A stretch of 11,489 nt of DNA, taken from assembly GCA_041655055.1 (NCBI GenBank), contig JBBAGE010000069.1:1-11489 (forward strand), written 5' to 3'. Every line of letters begins with the position of its first letter. Within the stretch, counting starts at the first letter, position 1. Both the position numbers and the translations under genes were made by a program. Below are positions 5,694 to 11,489 of this stretch, piece by piece. The notes beneath the pieces were generated by a model. It was given only the letters and a program-made list of their open reading frames with translations. It was not told the DNA's origin and did not search any database. The stretch comes from JBBAGE01 sp041655055. Its GTDB lineage: Bacteria; Pseudomonadota; Alphaproteobacteria; Rhodobacterales; Rhodobacteraceae.

Positions 5694-6598
5694 TGCGGGG
5701 GCCTTTGGGTGGTGTCGGGCAGTTGGGAAACATAAAGCGCCAGCAGGTTGATTTCCGCACCGCTCAGCCGGTCCGACCAATGCGGCATCACCCCGTTGCG
5801 GCCCCGGTTCAGGGTGACCATCACGCTGGCCGGATCCTGCCCATAGATCGTATTCGCATCATCAAGCGCCGGCGCGCCGTTCAAAAAGCCGCCTTCGCCG
5901 CGTTCGGCATGACAGGCGGTGCAGTTTTCATCGAACAACGCGGCGGCGGGGCTGGCGTGATCGGCGGCCCCGGTGGGCAGGGCCGCGACATAATCGGCCA
6001 GCGCCAGACGCTCGGAATAATCCAGCCAGTCAAAGGCGGGCATATTGGCCAGCCGGGTTTCAGGATGCGGGGCATTGATCCCGACGCGCAAGGTTTCGGC
6101 AAGCGTGGCGGGATCACCGCCCCAAAGCCATTGATGATCATCAAGCGCCGGGAAACCCGGCCCGCCTTCGCCATTCATCCCGTGACAGGCGGCGCAATTA
6201 TCCTGAAACAGGCGATGCGCGGCCGGCATGGCCACCACCATCAGCGGGCCATCACCGCCCAACTGGCCGAATTCGGGCGTATCGAACCGCGACAGCCATT
6301 CGCCGCGCAATTCGGTCAGCCCGCCAAGCCGTTCGAGCGCCATTTCGCTTTGCTCCAGCCCCAGCAGGCCCCGGGTATAATCGCGCCCCAGCGGCCAGGC
6401 CGGCAACAAAATCCAGGCGATCACCGAATAGATGAACGTCGCCAGCAGCGCCAGATAGGCGATGCGCGGAAAGGGGGTGTTCAGTTCCTTGATACCCGCC
6501 CATTCGTGGCCCATCGTGTCATAGCCGGTCACCGGATCAACTTCGCGCTGGCCGGTATGCGGATCGGCACCGGGAAAGGTTTTGGGATCGGTGCTCAT
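5690..6598 (-). CDS. ccoP: cbb3 oxidase subunit III, diheme cytochrome c CcoP
   Basis: A 302-aa membrane-anchored diheme cytochrome c that feeds electrons into the cbb3 oxidase. The N-terminal YDTMGHEWAGIKELNTP (26-42) is the family hallmark and precedes one transmembrane helix at about 46-66, ending in LLPAWPLGRDY. Two c-type heme sites are visible: CAACH (135-139) and CTACH (226-230). Likely axial methionines are M186 (in LANMPAF) and M271 (in NGVMPHW). Length is normal. The start at 6598 overlaps the ccoQ stop as ATGA, and the stop overlaps the next small gene in the same way. The heme domains should face the periplasm and need the Ccm system, which is not in the window. Confidence 0.96.
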   Translation of the reverse strand: MSTDPKTFPGADPHTGQREVDPVTGYDTMGHEWAGIKELNTPFPRIAYLALLATFIYSVIAWILLPAWPLGRDYTRGLLGLEQSEMALERLGGLTELRGEWLSRFDTPEFGQLGGDGPLMVVAMPAAHRLFQDNCAACHGMNGEGGPGFPALDDHQWLWGGDPATLAETLRVGINAPHPETRLANMPAFDWLDYSERLALADYVAALPTGAADHASPAAALFDENCTACHAERGEGGFLNGAPALDDANTIYGQDPASVMVTLNRGRNGVMPHWSDRLSGAEINLLALYVSQLPDTTQRPPQ

Positions 6599-6762
6599 GG
6601 GCGGTCCTCGCGTGGTGTGCCGCCCAGGATCGAGCGGGCAATCCGTTCCTGTTCGGCCCGGCGGCGGGGATTATAGGCGCGGATGAGCACCACCAGCAAA
6701 AACCCCCCCATCCACAACGGCCCGACGACTTTGGCAATCAGAACCAGCGTTTCATAGCTCAT
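6595..6762 (-). CDS. ccoQ: cbb3 oxidase small subunit CcoQ
   Basis: A 55-aa protein, starting MSYETLVLIAKVVG, with one transmembrane helix at about 5-28 and a basic, charged cytoplasmic tail (YNPRRRAEQERIA, 30-42; ending PREDRP). This is the usual form of CcoQ, the small subunit that stabilises the cbb3 complex and, in some Rhodobacter strains, links it to redox signalling. The call rests on the position exactly between ccoO and ccoP, the helix, and the YNPRRR-type motif after it. ATGA overlaps join it to both ccoO and ccoP. Confidence 0.92.
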   Translation of the reverse strand: MSYETLVLIAKVVGPLWMGGFLLVVLIRAYNPRRRAEQERIARSILGGTPREDRP

Positions 6763-7487
6763 GGCGCATCCTCCGCAGCAAGGTCATAGGGGGCAGATGT
6801 CAACGTGCCGAGCGATTGCAGATAGGCCACCATCGCATCCATTTCCGTCAGCCGTTCGGGATTGCCGTCAAAGGCACGCACCGCGATTCCGTCGCCATAA
6901 CGCCCCATGAGATCGCCGGCGCCGGCGGAATTGGGATCGCTTTGCGCCCAGGCATCGGCCACCGCATTGGCGATCATGTCTTCGTCATAGGGCACGCCCA
7001 GTTGGGCCATCACACCAAGGCTGCCTTGCATCAGGCTGGTATCCAGCGGGCGCATCAGCCACGGATAGCTGGGCATGATCGACACCGGGATCACATCGCG
7101 CGGGTTGATCATATGCGCGACATGCCAGTCATCGGAATATTTCCCGCCCAGACGCGCCAGATCGGGACCGGTGCGTTTCGATCCCCACAGCATCGGCCGG
7201 TCATAGGCGCTTTCGGCGGCCAGCGAATAGGGGCCGTAGCGGTCGATTTCATCGGCCAGCGACCGGATCATCTGGCTGTGGCAGGCATAGCAACCTTCGC
7301 GCAGATAGATTTCCCGGCCAGCCAGCTCTAGCGGTGTATGGGGGCGCATATCCTCGGGGATGACGACGGTATCCTCGATCGTGAACAGCGGCGCGATTTC
7401 CACGATCCCCCCGACCGAGGCAACCACGATGATCGCCCCCACAAGTCCCATGGACACTTTTTCCAGATTGTAATGCAGCTTCAGCAT
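6759..7487 (-). CDS. ccoO: cbb3 oxidase subunit II, monoheme cytochrome c CcoO
   Basis: A 242-aa membrane-anchored cytochrome c of the cbb3 oxidase, passing electrons from CcoP to CcoN. One transmembrane helix lies at about 13-35, after the short N-terminus (MLKLHYNLEKV). The periplasmic domain has one heme c site, CYACH (66-70), in the family context REGCYACHSQMIR, and the likely axial methionine M138 in the conserved SIMPSYPWL. The GPDLARLGGKYSDDWH block (107-122) is also typical. It starts 3 bp after the ccoN stop, with GGAG of the ccoN end acting as ribosome site, and its own stop overlaps the ccoQ start. Length fits the family. Confidence 0.96.
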   Translation of the reverse strand: MLKLHYNLEKVSMGLVGAIIVVASVGGIVEIAPLFTIEDTVVIPEDMRPHTPLELAGREIYLREGCYACHSQMIRSLADEIDRYGPYSLAAESAYDRPMLWGSKRTGPDLARLGGKYSDDWHVAHMINPRDVIPVSIMPSYPWLMRPLDTSLMQGSLGVMAQLGVPYDEDMIANAVADAWAQSDPNSAGAGDLMGRYGDGIAVRAFDGNPERLTEMDAMVAYLQSLGTLTSAPYDLAAEDAP

Positions 7488-7490
7488 GGC

Positions 7491-9131
7491 TTACTCCGCC
7501 GGTTGAACGGCAAGGGGATGGTCGGTCGCATCGGCCAGCGTCCCGGCACGGCGCATCGTGGCAAGGCAGTTCAGCGCGCACAGGATCGCGCCCGCCAGAA
7601 ACAGCGCCCCGCCCAGGGTGCGTGCGGCGTAATAGGGCAGCATCGCCTCGACCGATTCGATGAAACTATAGGAAAGGGCGCCATTTTCGTCATAGGCCCG
7701 CCACATCAGCGCCTGCACCACCCCCGCATTCCAAAGCGAGATGATATAGACCAGCGTGCCCGCCACCGCCAACCAGAAGTGCCATTCCACCGCCTTGGGC
7801 CAGGCCATCGTCGCGCGGCCCGACATTTTTGGCACCAGCGTATAGATCGCGCCAAAGACGATCATCGCCACCCAGCCCAGCGTGCCCGAATGCACATGGC
7901 CCACCGTCCAGTCGGTGTAATGCGACAGCGAGTTCACGGGCCGGATCGCAAGGAACGACCCCTCGAATGTGGACAGGCCATAGAATACCGCCGCCACAAA
8001 CATGAAGCGCAGCGTCGCGTCATCGCGCACTTTGTGCCACGCGCCGTTCAACGTCATGATCGCATTCGCGGCAGAGGCCCAGCTTGGCACCAGCAGCATC
8101 ACCGAAAAGGTCATGCCCAGCGTCTGCACCCAATAGGGCAGGGCCGTGTAATGCAGGTGGTGCGACCCTGCCCACATATAGAAAAACACGATGCCCCAAA
8201 AACTCAGGATCGACAGACGATACGACCAGATGGGCCGCTGCGCGCGCACCGGCAGGAAATAGTAAAGCATTCCCAGAAAACCGGCGGTCAGGAAAAATGC
8301 CACCGCATTATGCCCATACCACCACTGGATCATGGCATCCTGCACGCCCGCCCAGATCGTATAGGATTTCGCCGCCGCAAAGCTGACGGGAATCGCCAGG
8401 TTGTTGACGATATGCAGCATTGCCACCACAAGGATAAAGGCCAGATAATACCAGTTGGCGACATAGATATGCGGCTCGACCCGCCGCGCCAGCGTGCGGA
8501 TATAAAGCGCGAAATAGGTCACCCAGATCACGACCAGCCACAGATCGGCATACCATTCCGGCTCGGCATATTCCTTGGATTGGGTCGAACCCATCATATA
8601 GCCGCTGGCCGCCCAGATACAAAACAGGTTGTAGCCGATCAGCACGAACCACGGGCTGATGGAATCGGCCAGCCGGGCGCGCGATGTGCGTTGCAGCACA
8701 TAAAGCGACGTGGCGATCAGTGCGTTGCCGCCAAAGCCAAAGATCACGCCCGATGTATGGACGGGGCGCAGGCGGCCATAGCTGGTCCATGGCCACGGCG
8801 GCGTCGCCTCGGGCCAATACATCAGCGCGGCAAGCCACACCCCCACGCCCATGCCCACCACTGCCCAGATCAGCGTCATGATGACACCAAATTCGATGGG
8901 CGCGTCATAATAGCGGGTCAGCCGGTCGGCGCCCGGCTCGTTGCGATCATAAAGCGATCCGGCCAGCAGAAACACAAGCCCGACGCCCAGCGCCAGCGCC
9001 ATGCCCCCGTGAACGGCCATGATCCCCTGTCGCGCGGCAACGGCCATGATCAGGCCCAAAAGCGCAACCCCAAGCGCAAGCACGATACCGATCTTGCGCT
9101 CTGTCATCGTAAGTGTCGAAGTCATGGCCAT
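7491..9131 (-). CDS. ccoN: cbb3 oxidase catalytic subunit I, CcoN
   Basis: A 546-aa twelve-or-so-helix heme-copper oxidase subunit that reduces O2 to water with high affinity at its heme b3-CuB centre. Key residues can be placed by motif: H125 in RPVHTSG and H414 as ligands of low-spin heme b; H412 in VGHVHSG as ligand of heme b3; H274 in WWYGHNAVAFF and H324/H325 in AGSHHLHYTALP as CuB ligands; and Y318 in FFYMWAG as the tyrosine cross-linked to a CuB histidine in C-family oxidases. STFEGSF and NSLSHYTDW are also intact, so the enzyme should be active. I chose the ATG at 9131, which has AAGGA 8 nt upstream, and not the longer frame opening at 9296, which lies inside the regulator gene. The gene begins 17 bp after the regulator, so they share a transcript. 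Confidence 0.97.
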   Translation of the reverse strand: MAMTSTLTMTERKIGIVLALGVALLGLIMAVAARQGIMAVHGGMALALGVGLVFLLAGSLYDRNEPGADRLTRYYDAPIEFGVIMTLIWAVVGMGVGVWLAALMYWPEATPPWPWTSYGRLRPVHTSGVIFGFGGNALIATSLYVLQRTSRARLADSISPWFVLIGYNLFCIWAASGYMMGSTQSKEYAEPEWYADLWLVVIWVTYFALYIRTLARRVEPHIYVANWYYLAFILVVAMLHIVNNLAIPVSFAAAKSYTIWAGVQDAMIQWWYGHNAVAFFLTAGFLGMLYYFLPVRAQRPIWSYRLSILSFWGIVFFYMWAGSHHLHYTALPYWVQTLGMTFSVMLLVPSWASAANAIMTLNGAWHKVRDDATLRFMFVAAVFYGLSTFEGSFLAIRPVNSLSHYTDWTVGHVHSGTLGWVAMIVFGAIYTLVPKMSGRATMAWPKAVEWHFWLAVAGTLVYIISLWNAGVVQALMWRAYDENGALSYSFIESVEAMLPYYAARTLGGALFLAGAILCALNCLATMRRAGTLADATDHPLAVQPAE

Positions 9132-9139
9132 CGGGACAT

Positions 9140-9144
9140 TCCTT
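9140..9144 (-). promoter_or_regulatory. ccoN: Ribosome binding site of ccoN
   Basis: AAGGA on the minus strand, 8 nt before the ATG at 9131. It sits in the 17-bp gap after the regulator stop, supporting this start over the nearby ATGs at 9125 and 9107. Confidence 0.65.
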
Positions 9145-9148
9145 ATAT

Positions 9149-9565
9149 TCAGGCCGCGCGGGCCGGCTTCAAAGCGATATCGGCCAGCGTCGTGCGGTCG
9201 AGTTCGGCAAGAAAGGCCTGTTCGGCCGCGCGCAGTCGCGATTTCAGCCGACATTGGCAGGCAAGTGAACAGGTAGCATTGGCCGGATCGAAACATTCGA
9301 CCAGCGCCTGCCCCTCTTCCAGCAGGCGCACGATCGTGCCCAGGCGGATTTGATCGGCGGGTCTGGCCAGAATGGCACCACCCCCGCCGCCGCGGCGCGT
9401 TTCAATCAAACCGGCGCGGGCAAGCCGCTGCATGATTTTGGCCAGATGGTTGCGCGACAGGCCCAGCTCATCGGCCAGCGCCCCCGCCGAAAACGCCTGT
9501 TCGGGATTGGCCGCCATGCGCATCAGCATGCGCAACCCGTAATCGGTGAAGGATGTCAGGCGCAT
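9149..9565 (-). CDS. Rrf2 family regulator, NsrR-like, heading the cbb3 operon
   Basis: A 138-aa winged-helix regulator of the Rrf2 family, closest by eye to the nitric-oxide sensor NsrR. The N-terminus MRLTSFTDYGLR carries D8, which is an Fe-S ligand in structurally studied NsrR. The helix-turn-helix spans about 27-50 (ADELGLSRNHLAKIMQRL) and the wing has the glycine run RRGGGGGAIL. The Fe-S loop has cysteines at 91, 99, 103 and 105 (ECFDPANATCSLACQC); C99 and C105 keep the NsrR spacing, while C91 is two residues further away than in some NsrR proteins and C103 is extra. NsrR normally represses NO-detoxification genes and lets go when NO damages its [4Fe-4S] cluster. Its place as first gene of the cbb3 operon implies control of that operon and of itself. 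RirA or IscR are less likely, since the LTxFTDYGLR start is NsrR-like. Confidence 0.85.
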   Translation of the reverse strand: MRLTSFTDYGLRMLMRMAANPEQAFSAGALADELGLSRNHLAKIMQRLARAGLIETRRGGGGGAILARPADQIRLGTIVRLLEEGQALVECFDPANATCSLACQCRLKSRLRAAEQAFLAELDRTTLADIALKPARAA

Positions 9566-9583
9566 GTGGTCGCCACCCCGTAA

Positions 9584-9600
9584 TTGAATTGGTATTTCAA
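9584..9600. promoter_or_regulatory. Dyad TTGAA-N7-TTCAA, possible operator of the regulator/cbb3 operon
   Basis: TTGAA (9584-9588) and TTCAA (9596-9600) form a dyad centred about 27 bp upstream of the regulator's ATG, just downstream of a possible -10 box. This is where a repressor such as NsrR would block transcription start. The spacing does not fit an FNR box (TTGAT-N4-ATCAA). Short dyads arise by chance, so this remains a guess. Confidence 0.35.
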
Positions 9601-9604
9601 AAGC

Positions 9605-9632
9605 AGATTACCCGGACACGTTCCAAAGACAA
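9605..9632 (-). promoter_or_regulatory. Possible promoter of the regulator/cbb3 operon
   Basis: On the minus strand TTGTCT (9627-9632) is followed after 16 bp by TAATCT (9605-9610). Both boxes match only in part. The position, 40-67 bp upstream of the regulator start and immediately before the dyad at 9584-9600, is what makes it worth noting. The rest of 9633-9771 shows no gene. Confidence 0.25.
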
Positions 9633-9771
9633 GCAAAATAGGCGTGGCGAATTGGCGCGCCATACCACCCTGCATAACAGCAAAGCGGCGCAAAATTATG
9701 GCATGTAACGGGCAGATTGACGCCGCGGCATCAGGCGCCCGGCAGGGGCGCGCGGCGGCGATGTCAGATTA

Positions 9772-9846
9772 TGGCTGGGGTGGTAGGATTCGAACCTACG
9801 GTACACGGTACCAAAAACCGTTGCCTTACCACTTGGCTACACCCCA
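9772..9846 (-). tRNA. tRNA-Gln (anticodon UUG)
   Basis: On the minus strand a 75-nt cloverleaf with encoded CCA. The acceptor stem pairs TGGGGTG with CACCCCA, with discriminator G and then CCA. The anticodon stem ACGGT/ACCGT encloses the 7-nt loop TTTTGGT, giving anticodon TTG, which reads CAA (and CAG by wobble) as glutamine. The T arm has GTTCGAATC with stem GTAGG/CCTAC. The TGGGG start matches bacterial tRNA-Gln genes. It lies between the sugar-phosphate mutase gene and the cbb3 operon, on the same strand as both. No duplicated 3' end that would mark an integrated element is visible in the window. Confidence 0.96.
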
Positions 9847-9858
9847 ACGATGGGCCGC

Positions 9859-9887
9859 TAATTACGCGTTGGCGTCTGGATCTGCAA
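9859..9887 (-). promoter_or_regulatory. Possible tRNA-Gln promoter
   Basis: On the minus strand TTGCAG (9882-9887) and TAATTA (9859-9864) are separated by 17 bp, and the -10-like box ends 12 bp before the tRNA 5' end at 9846. The -35 match is fair and the -10 match weak; position and spacing are the main support. Confidence 0.35.
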
Positions 9888-9893
9888 GCCCCG

Positions 9894-9939
9894 AAAACAC
9901 AAAAAGCTGCCAAACCTTATCCCGATGTTTTACCGGCAG
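9894..9939 (-). terminator. Likely intrinsic terminator of the sugar-phosphate mutase gene
   Basis: On the minus strand CTGCC (9935-9939) pairs with GGCAG (9907-9911), and inside it AAAC pairs with GTTT after a small bulge. The stem is followed by CTTTTTGTGTTTT (to 9894), a good U tract. It lies 10 bp after the stop at 9949 and ahead of the tRNA, separating the two units. Confidence 0.5.
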
Positions 9940-9948
9940 GGAAATCGG

Positions 9949-11451
9949 TCAAATCGTCTGATCATAGGCACCGACCAGCGGTTCGGTGCGGATCACGGCA
10001 TCCATCGCGGCAAAGATCGCGCGCATGTGCTGATCGCTTTGCGTGCTTTCGCAGACCACCACCAGATTGGGCGTGTTCGACGATGCGCGCACCAGCCCCC
10101 ATGACCCGTCCGCCAGAATCACCCGCGCGCCGTTTACCGTGACGATCTGGGCAATCTTTTGGCCGGCGATGGGCGCGCCCGCATCGGCCATGGCCTGCAG
10201 CCGCGCGACAATTCGGTCAAGCACCGCATATTTTTCCGTATCGGGGCAAAAAGGCGACATGGTGGGCGTGGCCCATGTGCGGGGCAGGGCGCGGCGCAGA
10301 TCCGACATTTTCATATCGGGATTGCGGTCCATCAGCTTGCAGATTTCCACTGCCACCCGCATGCCGCAGTCATAGCCCCGCCCGATAGGCTCGGCCAGAA
10401 AATAGTGCCCCGACTTTTCAAATCCCGCCAGCGCGCCCAGTTTATGCACGCGCCGTTTCATGTGGCTATGGCCGGTTTTCCAGTAATCGGCCTTGGCGCC
10501 AAGCTGCTGCAGCACCGGATCGGATGCAAAAAGCCCCGTCGATTTCACATCAGCCACAAAGGTGGCGCCGGGATAAAGCCGCGCCAGATCGCGGGCCATG
10601 ATCACGCCCATCTTGTCGGCGAAAATTTCCTCGCCCTCATCATCGACTACGCCGCAGCGATCGCCGTCGCCATCAAATCCCAGCGCGAAATCGGCGCCGG
10701 AATCGCGCACGGTTTCGGCCATGTCATGCAGCATTTCCATGGCCTCGGGGTTGGGGTTGTAATGGGGAAAGGTGTAATCCAGCCGGTTGTGCGAGGGCAC
10801 GACCTCTACCCCGATGCGTTCAAACACGCGCGGCGCAAAGGCGCTGGCGGTGCCATTGCCGGTGGCGCAAACGACGCGCAGCTTGCGGCTCATGCGAAAA
10901 TCGCCGCACAGATCGTCGATATAGGCCTCCATCACACCATCGGCGAATTCGTATGACCCGCCGGGCCGGGGATGGCCGCGCCCTTGCAACACGATATCGC
11001 GCAGTTCGGCCATTTCCTGGGGGCCGTGGGTAAGCGGGCGGGCAAAGCCCATTTTCACCCCGGTCCAGCCGTTGGGATTATGGCTGGCGGTCACCATCGC
11101 CACTGCGGGGGCGTCCAGATGAAACTGGCTGAAATAGGCCATGGGCGACAGCGCCGGCCCGATATCGCGCACCCGGATGCCCGCCTGAATCAGCCCGATG
11201 ATCAGCGCATTCTTGATCGCCAGCGAATAGTCGCGGTAATCATTGCCCACGGCAATTTCCGGGCGGATGCCGCGCAGATGCATCTGCGTGCCGATGCCCA
11301 ACCCCAGCGCCGTCATGCCGGGCAGGTTGATTTCCTCGGGGTATTTCCAGCGCGCGTCATATTCGCGAAAGCCGGTAGGGGCGATCATCGGATCGCGCAG
11401 GAATCCCCATGTATTGGGGGTGCTTTGCGGCGCGGGGACGGTGGGGCGCAT
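9949..11451 (-). CDS. Phosphomannomutase/phosphoglucomutase
   Basis: A 500-aa enzyme of the alpha-D-phosphohexomutase superfamily, interconverting hexose 1- and 6-phosphates (mannose and/or glucose) for cell-surface polysaccharide and nucleotide-sugar synthesis in the cytoplasm. The four domains are marked by their loops: substrate-entry FREYDARW (28-35); catalytic phosphoserine S123 in TASHNPNGW (121-129); metal-binding DGDGDRCG (260-267), with D260, D262 and D264; sugar-binding FEKSGHYF (344-351), with E345, S347 and H349; and phosphate-binding RASSNTPN (455-462) in domain 4. At 500 aa it is somewhat longer than AlgC (about 460 aa). It could be named manB, algC or pgm; specificity cannot be read from sequence. 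The ATG at 11451 has a strong AAGGAG 6 nt upstream (11458-11463). It appears to be transcribed alone. Confidence 0.93.
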   Translation of the reverse strand: MRPTVPAPQSTPNTWGFLRDPMIAPTGFREYDARWKYPEEINLPGMTALGLGIGTQMHLRGIRPEIAVGNDYRDYSLAIKNALIIGLIQAGIRVRDIGPALSPMAYFSQFHLDAPAVAMVTASHNPNGWTGVKMGFARPLTHGPQEMAELRDIVLQGRGHPRPGGSYEFADGVMEAYIDDLCGDFRMSRKLRVVCATGNGTASAFAPRVFERIGVEVVPSHNRLDYTFPHYNPNPEAMEMLHDMAETVRDSGADFALGFDGDGDRCGVVDDEGEEIFADKMGVIMARDLARLYPGATFVADVKSTGLFASDPVLQQLGAKADYWKTGHSHMKRRVHKLGALAGFEKSGHYFLAEPIGRGYDCGMRVAVEICKLMDRNPDMKMSDLRRALPRTWATPTMSPFCPDTEKYAVLDRIVARLQAMADAGAPIAGQKIAQIVTVNGARVILADGSWGLVRASSNTPNLVVVCESTQSDQHMRAIFAAMDAVIRTEPLVGAYDQTI

Positions 11452-11489
11452 GATCGGCTCCTTGGTTACAGGCGGATGGGATCGGCCTT

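Noticed and set aside
5498..6676. 392-codon open frame on the + strand opposite ccoP and the small membrane gene
   Set aside because: Antisense shadow of ccoP, with low-complexity basic composition and no recognisable motif.
8156..8181. Serine before the CuB histidine pair of CcoN (AGSHHLHY) instead of the proline seen in some homologues
   Set aside because: From memory, alphaproteobacterial CcoN proteins often have serine here, so it is probably normal for the lineage. All cofactor ligands are intact.
7338..9353. 671-codon open frame on the + strand opposite ccoO, ccoN and part of the regulator gene
   Set aside because: It is exactly antisense to well-recognised oxidase genes. Its product is rich in His, Arg, Gln and Pro with no domain, as expected from the mirror frame of GC-rich coding DNA.
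9653..9662. Perfect 10-bp palindrome TGGCGCGCCA upstream of the regulator
   Set aside because: GC-only palindromes of this size are common in such DNA, and it lies upstream of the likely promoter without other support.
9772..9846. tRNA-Gln as an integration site of a mobile element
   Set aside because: No integrase gene and no second copy of the tRNA 3' end were seen on either side. The flanks are ordinary housekeeping and respiratory genes.

Overview
The window looks like a chromosomal segment of a GC-rich alphaproteobacterium, most likely of the Rhodobacterales. The grounds are codon use, a ccoNOQP cbb3 oxidase operon, a DUF6522 protein and a SulP transporter of the type common in that group. 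This placement is inference from gene content, not a search. I see no insertion sequence, phage gene, CRISPR array or rRNA.

Left part (1-4080, all + strand): a secreted DUF1007 protein with an EF-hand-like loop; a one-domain ModE-type HTH regulator; an FMN-dependent nitronate monooxygenase preceded by an AT-rich inverted repeat; a hairpin that may end that transcript; and a SulP anion transporter with a C-terminal STAS domain.

Middle part (4077-9632, all - strand, read right to left): one tightly packed operon of about ten genes. It starts with an NsrR-like Rrf2 regulator, then ccoN, ccoO, ccoQ and ccoP, a 53-aa one-helix membrane protein, a DUF2189 membrane protein, ccoS, an 80-aa protein of unknown function, and a DUF6522 protein. 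Most junctions are ATGA overlaps or gaps of a few bases. The usual accessory genes ccoG, ccoH and ccoI are absent between ccoP and ccoS. The products should form and help assemble a high-affinity terminal oxidase that takes electrons from c-type cytochromes and reduces O2 to water. The regulator at the head suggests control by nitric oxide or Fe-S status, and a dyad just upstream of it could be its own operator. The operon's last stop codon overlaps that of the SulP gene in a shared CTAG.

Right part (9772-11451, - strand): tRNA-Gln(UUG) with an encoded CCA, and upstream of it a phosphomannomutase/phosphoglucomutase gene, separated by a likely terminator and a possible tRNA promoter.

The most notable feature is the NsrR-headed cbb3 operon with non-standard accessory genes. 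Individual families are recognisable; the combination, the small overlapping ORFs and the possible operator merit checking.
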